DNA of 64,000 nt from the NCBI RefSeq assembly GCF_026341825.1, contig NZ_JAPENY010000003.1, positions 1,612,001 to 1,676,000 of the forward strand. Direction: 5' to 3'. How positions within the stretch are numbered: the stretch's first letter is position 1; the number at the start of each line of letters is the position of its first letter. The stretch comes from Streptomyces sp. NBC_00620. GTDB lineage: Bacteria; Actinomycetota; Actinomycetes; Streptomycetales; Streptomycetaceae. The translations under genes and the position numbers were made by a program. The notes beneath the pieces were generated by a model. It had not been told where the DNA came from. It worked only from the letters and a program-made list of their open reading frames with translations, and did no database searches. Positions 59,649 to 64,000 of this stretch are shown here, piece after piece.

Positions 59649-62486
59649 GTGACCGTGCGAGGGGACTTCAAGGAACCTGCGAGACCCCGCCCCGACCTGG
59701 TCATCGGCCGGGAGGAGCTCTTCGCCGGGGCGCGTGATCAGCTCTCCGGCGGCGGGAGTGTGCTCGTGCACGGCCCCGCGGGAATAGGAAAGTCGACCGT
59801 CCTGCGGGCGTTGGCAGCGGAATACACCGAATCTGCACGAACTGTGTTGCACTGCTCGGCCACCGAGTCCGAATCCCACCTCCCCTTCCTCGCACTGACC
59901 GACCTCCTCGGTCTGGTCGTGGACGAGGTCTCCGGGCACCTGCCCGCCCCGCAGCGCACCGCCCTGGAATCGGCGCTCACCGGCCGCGGCGAATCCACCC
60001 TGCAGCGCGACGGGCTCGCACTGCGGCTCGCGGTCCTGTCGGTGTTCCGGTCCCTGGCCGCCCAGGGCCCCGTACTGATCGTCGCCGACGACCTGCAGTG
60101 GCTCGACCCGGCCAGCGCCGAACTGCTCGGCTTCGCCGCCCGCCGGCTCGGTGGCATGCCGGTACGGATGCTGTGCGCCGTACGCACCGAAACGGAACCG
60201 CCGGGGCAGCAGCACGACCGATATCTACGCGCGTCCCCTCCGGACACCCTGGCCGTGCGGCTCAACCCGCTCACCCGGGCGCAGGTCGCCGAACTCCTCG
60301 GCCAGCGCGGCTACACCGGCCTGCCCCGCTCGATCGTGCGGGACATCCACCGCACCAGCGGCGGCAACCCGCTCTTCGCGCTGGAGCTGGGCCGCGCCCT
60401 CGCCGAGAGCCCGACCCCGCCGAGCCCCGGCGAACCCCTGCCGGTGCCGACCTCGTTGAGCGCACTCGTCCTCAGCCGCCTTGAGATGCTGTCCGCGGAG
60501 GCCCGCCGCACCCTGCTCGTGGCGAGCGCGGGAGCCCGGCCCACGCTGGCGCTGCTGCACGCCGCGGGGCGCGAGAACGCCGAGGCGGAGACGGCCTCGG
60601 CGGCCGCGCTCGGCCTGCTGGCGACGGAGCGCGAGGCCTCTCCGGTCATCCGGTTCGCACACCCCCTCGTCTCCGCCGCCCTCTACGCGGAGGCGACCGC
60701 GCAGGAGCGGCGCGCCGCCCATGCCGCGCTGTCCACGGCCGCCTCCGATCCCATCGAGCGGGCCCGGCACCTCGCCCTGGCCGCCACGGGTACGGACCCG
60801 GGCGTCGCCGCCCGGCTCGGCGAGGCCGCGGCGGCGGCCCGGGACCGCGGCGCGCCCTCGGTCGCCGCGGGGCTCGGGCTGCTGGCGGCCCGGCACACCC
60901 CGGCGGACGCCGTACCGGGCCCCGACGAGCGCAGACTCCAGGCCGCCGAGGACGCGCTCACGGCCGGCGAGACGGACCTCGCGCGGGACATCGCACGCCA
61001 GGTACTGGCTCGTGCCACCGCGCCCGCCGACCGGGTGCGGGCCTGGATGGTCGTCATCGACGCGGCCGGGCATTCCATGGCCGAGATCGACGCCGTCTTC
61101 CCGCAGGCGCTCGCGGACGCAGGCGACGACCCGCGGCTGCTCGCCCTCGTCCGCTACCAACTGGCCTGGCGCGCCCTGCTCATGGAGGGCGAGATGGCCA
61201 AGGCCCGCGAGGAGGCCGCCCGCGCCGCGGGGCTCGCGGCCCGTGCCGGGGACCGGCCCACCGAACTCCTCGCGCTGGGCTTCCAGGCACAGATGGAGAC
61301 CCTGATGGGGCACCCGGGCGCCCCGGCGACCATCCAGCGGGCGATGCGCGAGCCGCAGGACCCCCGGGTCGCGTGCGACCACAACGGCGCCGGTGCGGCC
61401 CGCTTCCGCTGGCTGATCATGGGCGACCAGCTCGCCGAGGCCCGTACGACCATCACCGCGCTGCTGCGCGAGGTGCGGCGGCGCGGGATGGTCGAGAGCG
61501 AGGTGCACTTCCTGCGCGGCCTCGCCGAGACCGAGCTGCGCTCCGGACACTGCGGCCGGGCCCTCGACCTCGCCCGCGAGAGCCTGCGGCTCGCCCGCGA
61601 CACCGGAATCGGCGAGGCGGCCACCGCGATGTTCACCTCGCTTGCCGAGGCCGCGGGCGGCGACGTGGACCGGGCGCTCGCACTGGCCCGGGAGGCCGTT
61701 GACCGCGCGGAGGAGGACGGCGACCTGATCTACCTCTCGCGTGCCCTCGGCGCCCTCGGCCACGCCCAGCTCGTGGCGGGGGACGCGTCGGCGACGGTCC
61801 AGTCCCTGCGGCGCGTACGGGAGTTGGAGGAGGGCCTCGGGGTCACCGATCCCGCCCGGGGCCGCTGGCACGGGGATCTCGCCGAGGCGCTGGTACGGAT
61901 CGGCGAACCGGTGGAGGCGCAGGACGTCATCGACGCGACGCGCGAACGGGCGCTGCGGCTCGGCCGGGAGAGCGTGCTCGCCGTACTCGACCGCGCCGAG
62001 GCCCTCGTACGCGCCGCACGCGGCGAACAGGGCCCGGCCACCCGGCAGTTGACGGCTGCTCAGGACCGGCTCGGCAAGCTGGGCTACGGCCTCGAGGAAG
62101 CGCGGGCCGCGTACGCCCTCGCCGGGCTGCGCACCCTGCGGCCCGGTCCCACCTCGTACGACGAGGCGACCCGGCTGTTCCGCCGCTGCCGCGCCCTGCC
62201 GTGGCTGCGCCAGGTCGAGGCGGCCTCCGCGGCCCACGCGGCCCCGTCGCCCCTCACGTCCGCCGCGCTCGACAGTCTCGCCTCCGCCGCCCTCGACAGC
62301 CTCGCCTCGACGGAACGGCAGGTCGCCGCGCTCGTCATGGAGGGCGCCACGAACCGCGAGATCGCCGCGCGCCTGTTCATCAGCGTGAAGACGGTGGAGG
62401 CCACACTTACGCGGGTGTACCGGAAGTTGGGGATCCGCTCGCGGGTGGACATAGTCCGGCTGGCGGTCGGGCACCGGCCGGGCTGA
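59649..62486 (+). CDS. Large ATP-binding LuxR (LAL/MalT-type) regulator
   Basis: A 945-residue regulator. An N-terminal AAA-type ATPase with Walker A GPAGIGKST (about 40-48) and Walker B LIVADDLQWLD (about 137-147) is followed by a long helical, tetratricopeptide-rich middle (about 340-850) and a C-terminal LuxR helix-turn-helix (LASTERQVAALVMEGATNREIAARLF). LAL proteins are often pathway-specific activators in antibiotic clusters. GTG at 59649 with GGGGAG upstream; the TTG at 59621 is less likely. No obvious biosynthetic cluster is in the window. Target unknown. Confidence 0.92.
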   Translation: MTVRGDFKEPARPRPDLVIGREELFAGARDQLSGGGSVLVHGPAGIGKSTVLRALAAEYTESARTVLHCSATESESHLPFLALTDLLGLVVDEVSGHLPAPQRTALESALTGRGESTLQRDGLALRLAVLSVFRSLAAQGPVLIVADDLQWLDPASAELLGFAARRLGGMPVRMLCAVRTETEPPGQQHDRYLRASPPDTLAVRLNPLTRAQVAELLGQRGYTGLPRSIVRDIHRTSGGNPLFALELGRALAESPTPPSPGEPLPVPTSLSALVLSRLEMLSAEARRTLLVASAGARPTLALLHAAGRENAEAETASAAALGLLATEREASPVIRFAHPLVSAALYAEATAQERRAAHAALSTAASDPIERARHLALAATGTDPGVAARLGEAAAAARDRGAPSVAAGLGLLAARHTPADAVPGPDERRLQAAEDALTAGETDLARDIARQVLARATAPADRVRAWMVVIDAAGHSMAEIDAVFPQALADAGDDPRLLALVRYQLAWRALLMEGEMAKAREEAARAAGLAARAGDRPTELLALGFQAQMETLMGHPGAPATIQRAMREPQDPRVACDHNGAGAARFRWLIMGDQLAEARTTITALLREVRRRGMVESEVHFLRGLAETELRSGHCGRALDLARESLRLARDTGIGEAATAMFTSLAEAAGGDVDRALALAREAVDRAEEDGDLIYLSRALGALGHAQLVAGDASATVQSLRRVRELEEGLGVTDPARGRWHGDLAEALVRIGEPVEAQDVIDATRERALRLGRESVLAVLDRAEALVRAARGEQGPATRQLTAAQDRLGKLGYGLEEARAAYALAGLRTLRPGPTSYDEATRLFRRCRALPWLRQVEAASAAHAAPSPLTSAALDSLASAALDSLASTERQVAALVMEGATNREIAARLFISVKTVEATLTRVYRKLGIRSRVDIVRLAVGHRPG

Positions 62487-62747
62487 CGTTCCGTCACACC
62501 CGGGGGAAGGGCAGATCCCCGGGTACGGGACCAACCGGACGGAATCACAAGCTAAACCCAGCCGCCGCACAGCAAGGGTTATCCCTCCCCCAACTCCCCT
62601 AGGGGCTTCCCTCATTGGGGGTGGAGGGCTGCAGCTCCTAGCCTGATCCCAGTGCCGCTCGCCCGGGCACACGGCACCGGCCCGCCGGCGCCGTGCAGCA
62701 CCCCCCACACCCGCGCGTCCCCCCACCGGCAACTTCCGAGGAGATCC
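62487..62747. other. Gap between LAL and trypsin genes
   Basis: Holds CCCGGGG and CCCCGGG arms (about 62501-62525) that could end the LAL transcript, and CCCCTAGGGG (about 62597-62606). The stretch before the protease ATG is Pro-rich by translation (ACACGGCACC) without a plausible start. The protease's own RBS is CGAGGAGATCC. Confidence 0.5.
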
Positions 62748-63536
62748 ATGTTCGGGCTCAACCGCGCCAAGAAGACCGCCGCCGCCTGTGTGGCGACCGC
62801 TGCCGCAGCCACGGCACTGCTCGGCGCGCCCAGTGCCGTCGCCGCTCCCCAGCCCATCGTCGGCGGCTCGACGACCACCACGACCGCGTACCCGTTCATG
62901 ATGCAGATCACGGACGCCTCGCAGAACCAGTTCTGCGGCGGCACCCTGGTCTCGGCCACGAAGGTCGTCACCGCCGCCCACTGCATGGTCGGCGAAACCA
63001 CCAGCAGCGTCCGCGTCGTCGGCGGCCGTACGTACCTCAACGGCACGAACGGCACCGTCAGCAGAGTCAGCAAGATCTGGGTCAACCCCGACTACACGGA
63101 CGCCACCAACGGCGACGACGTGGCCGTACTGACCCTGTCGACGGCGATGTCGTACACCCCTGCGTCGTACGTCTCCTCCTCGCAGACCAGCGTGTACGCG
63201 ACCGGCGCCACCGCCCGCATCATCGGCTGGGGCACCACCTCGGCCGGCGGCAGCTCCTCCAACCAGCTGCGGACCGCGACCGTCCCGATCGTCTCCAACA
63301 CCAGCTGCGCGAGCTCGTACGGCTCCGACTTCATCGCCAGCGACATGGTCTGCGCCGGATACACCTCCGGCGGCGTCGACACCTGCCAGGGCGACAGCGG
63401 CGGCCCGCTGCTCATCGGCGGCGTCCTGGCAGGCATCACCTCCTGGGGCGAAGGCTGCGCCGAGGCCGGCTACCCGGGTGTCTACACCCGCCTGACGACC
63501 TTCTCCAGCCTGGTGACCACGCAGGTCAACTCGTAA
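62748..63536 (+). CDS. Secreted trypsin-like serine protease
   Basis: A 262-residue secreted chymotrypsin-family protease. Signal peptide (about 1-33) and a short propeptide end before IVGG at 37-40, where activation cleavage would occur. The catalytic triad is His78 (TAAHC), Asp124 (NGDDVAVLTL) and Ser217 (GDSGGP). Asp211, six residues before Ser217, is the primary-specificity residue and predicts cleavage after Arg or Lys. Six Cys residues could form three disulfides. ATG at 62748 with GAGGAG upstream. It is a single gene, followed by two hairpins. Confidence 0.97.
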   Translation: MFGLNRAKKTAAACVATAAAATALLGAPSAVAAPQPIVGGSTTTTTAYPFMMQITDASQNQFCGGTLVSATKVVTAAHCMVGETTSSVRVVGGRTYLNGTNGTVSRVSKIWVNPDYTDATNGDDVAVLTLSTAMSYTPASYVSSSQTSVYATGATARIIGWGTTSAGGSSSNQLRTATVPIVSNTSCASSYGSDFIASDMVCAGYTSGGVDTCQGDSGGPLLIGGVLAGITSWGEGCAEAGYPGVYTRLTTFSSLVTTQVNS

Positions 63537-63603
63537 CCCGACCGACAGTCCAACTCGCGGTCACCGATGAACTCCTGAGTACCCCTCAGGTGCAAGCCGG
63601 GGG

Positions 63604-63636
63604 GCGTTGCGGGCCTCCACGAGCGGCCCGCAACGC
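63604..63636 (+). terminator. Terminator hairpin after the protease gene
   Basis: GCGTTGCGGGCC (63604-63615) and GGCCCGCAACGC (63625-63636) form a 12-bp perfect stem with a nine-base loop, about 67 bp after the stop codon. Confidence 0.7.
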
Positions 63637-63652
63637 TCCCTATCCATTTACC

Positions 63653-63699
63653 TGCCCGTCGGCGGTCGGCTTCCCCAATGGCCCGACCGCCGGCGGGCA
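63653..63699 (+). terminator. Second hairpin between protease and LysE genes
   Basis: TGCCCGTCGGCGGTCGG (63653-63669) and CCGACCGCCGGCGGGCA (63683-63699) pair over 17 positions with one G-T wobble and a 13-base loop. It probably isolates the LysE promoter from upstream transcription. Confidence 0.6.
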
Positions 63700-63725
63700 T
63701 ACGTCCGTCGGACTCCTGCTTCTCC

Positions 63726-63763
63726 TTGACCACAGCCGCGGGCGGCCTGTTTGAATGGCCTCC
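63726..63763 (+). promoter_or_regulatory. Candidate promoter of the LysE gene
   Basis: TTGACC (63726-63731) and TTGAAT (63751-63756), spaced 19 bp, would place transcription start at about 63763-63764, on the ATG. The gene may thus be leaderless. The spacing is slightly long, so confidence is moderate. Confidence 0.35.
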
Positions 63764-64000
63764 ATGGTGTCCACGGACCGTTTTCTCGCCTTCGCCGCGA
63801 TGTCGCTCCTGGTGATCGTCATCCCGGGGCCGAGCGTGCTGTTCGTCATCGGGCGGGCGCTCGCGCACGGCCGGCGCACCGCGGTGGCCACGGCCCTTGG
63901 CAATGTCTTCGGCTCGTACCTCCTTGTCGTCGCGGTCGCCGTCGGTATCGGTTCGCTGGTCGAACGCTCGGTGACGGTCTACCTGGCCGTGAAGCTGGCC
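63764..64000 (+). CDS. LysE-family translocator, 3' end cut by window edge
   Basis: The first 79 residues of a LysE/RhtB-type amino acid exporter are visible: STDRFLAFAAMSLLVIVIPGPSVLFVIGRALAHG begins the first helix and the conserved PGP motif, then RRTAVATALGNVFGSYLLVVAVAVGIGSLV forms a second helix. Members export basic or other amino acids and analogues. The ATG at 63764 may be leaderless; an ATG three codons upstream (63755) is in frame. The downstream part is outside the window, so substrate class cannot be judged. Confidence 0.8.
   Translation, partial: MVSTDRFLAFAAMSLLVIVIPGPSVLFVIGRALAHGRRTAVATALGNVFGSYLLVVAVAVGIGSLVERSVTVYLAVKLA

Noticed and set aside
60225..62981. 918-residue open frame on the minus strand under the LAL regulator
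   Set aside because: Shadow of a real regulator gene with clear Walker and LuxR motifs; no recognisable domains of its own.

Overview
The window is chromosomal DNA of a high-GC actinomycete, almost certainly a Streptomyces. The evidence is the strong G/C bias at third codon positions, many GTG starts, long antisense shadow frames, LAL- and NarL-type regulators, secreted Streptomyces-type enzymes (RNase Sa, GH46 chitosanase, trypsin) and a gene content that resembles the allantoin/glyoxylate region of S. coelicolor. I saw no rRNA, tRNA, CRISPR array, insertion sequence or prophage. Both window edges cut a gene: a ROK sugar kinase on the left and a LysE-family exporter on the right.

Layout. 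1-5.9 kb: a sugar uptake locus (ROK kinase, ABC ATPase, permease, lipoprotein, GntR regulator) with a divergent inositol-dehydrogenase-like oxidoreductase; a perfect 12-bp palindrome lies in the divergent promoter. 6-13.1 kb: a P450, a NarL-type two-component pair whose two genes are separated by repeat DNA, a small membrane protein, a secreted guanyl-specific RNase, a DHFR-like reductase, an AIM24 protein and an SDR. 13.3-20 kb: allantoicase, allantoinase, an IclR regulator (AllR type), a MobA-like nucleotidyltransferase and malate synthase. 20-30.7 kb: a SelT-like protein coupled to a HipA-like kinase, two divergent IucA/IucC siderophore synthetases, a secreted VWA protein with a partner, an HxlR regulator divergent from an AlaA-type transaminase, and small enzymes. 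30.7-36.8 kb: an OmpR-type two-component system divergent from a lipoprotein/HlyD-like/ABC/FtsX efflux operon. 36.9-41.9 kb: an HxlR/MFS pair, an NAD-binding protein, an AraC regulator, an exonuclease pseudogene and a chitosanase. 42-54.1 kb: urate permease, 8-oxoguanine deaminase, uricase, HIU hydrolase and OHCU decarboxylase, then hydroxypyruvate isomerase, tartronate semialdehyde reductase, catalase and glyoxylate carboligase. 54.4-64 kb: a zinc-ribbon protein, two coupled AMP-ligases, a GAF-LuxR protein, a LAL regulator, trypsin and the LysE exporter.

How the genes work together. The two purine blocks form one pathway: 8-oxoguanine to urate, urate via HIU and OHCU to allantoin, allantoate, ureidoglycolate and glyoxylate. 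Glyoxylate is then used by malate synthase or by the Gcl-Hyi-GlxR route to glycerate. Catalase would remove the hydrogen peroxide made by uricase. The blocks are separated by about 22 kb of unrelated genes, but I find the same palindromes (TTCCR-N5-YGGAA, often next to TCAAC-N5-GTTGA) in front of allB/allR, aceB, hyi, katA and gcl, and the second class alone in front of uraD. This is the strongest system-level signal here and fits a regulon run by the IclR protein encoded at 16.1 kb. No ureidoglycolate-cleaving enzyme, urease, xanthine dehydrogenase or glycerate kinase is visible in the window.
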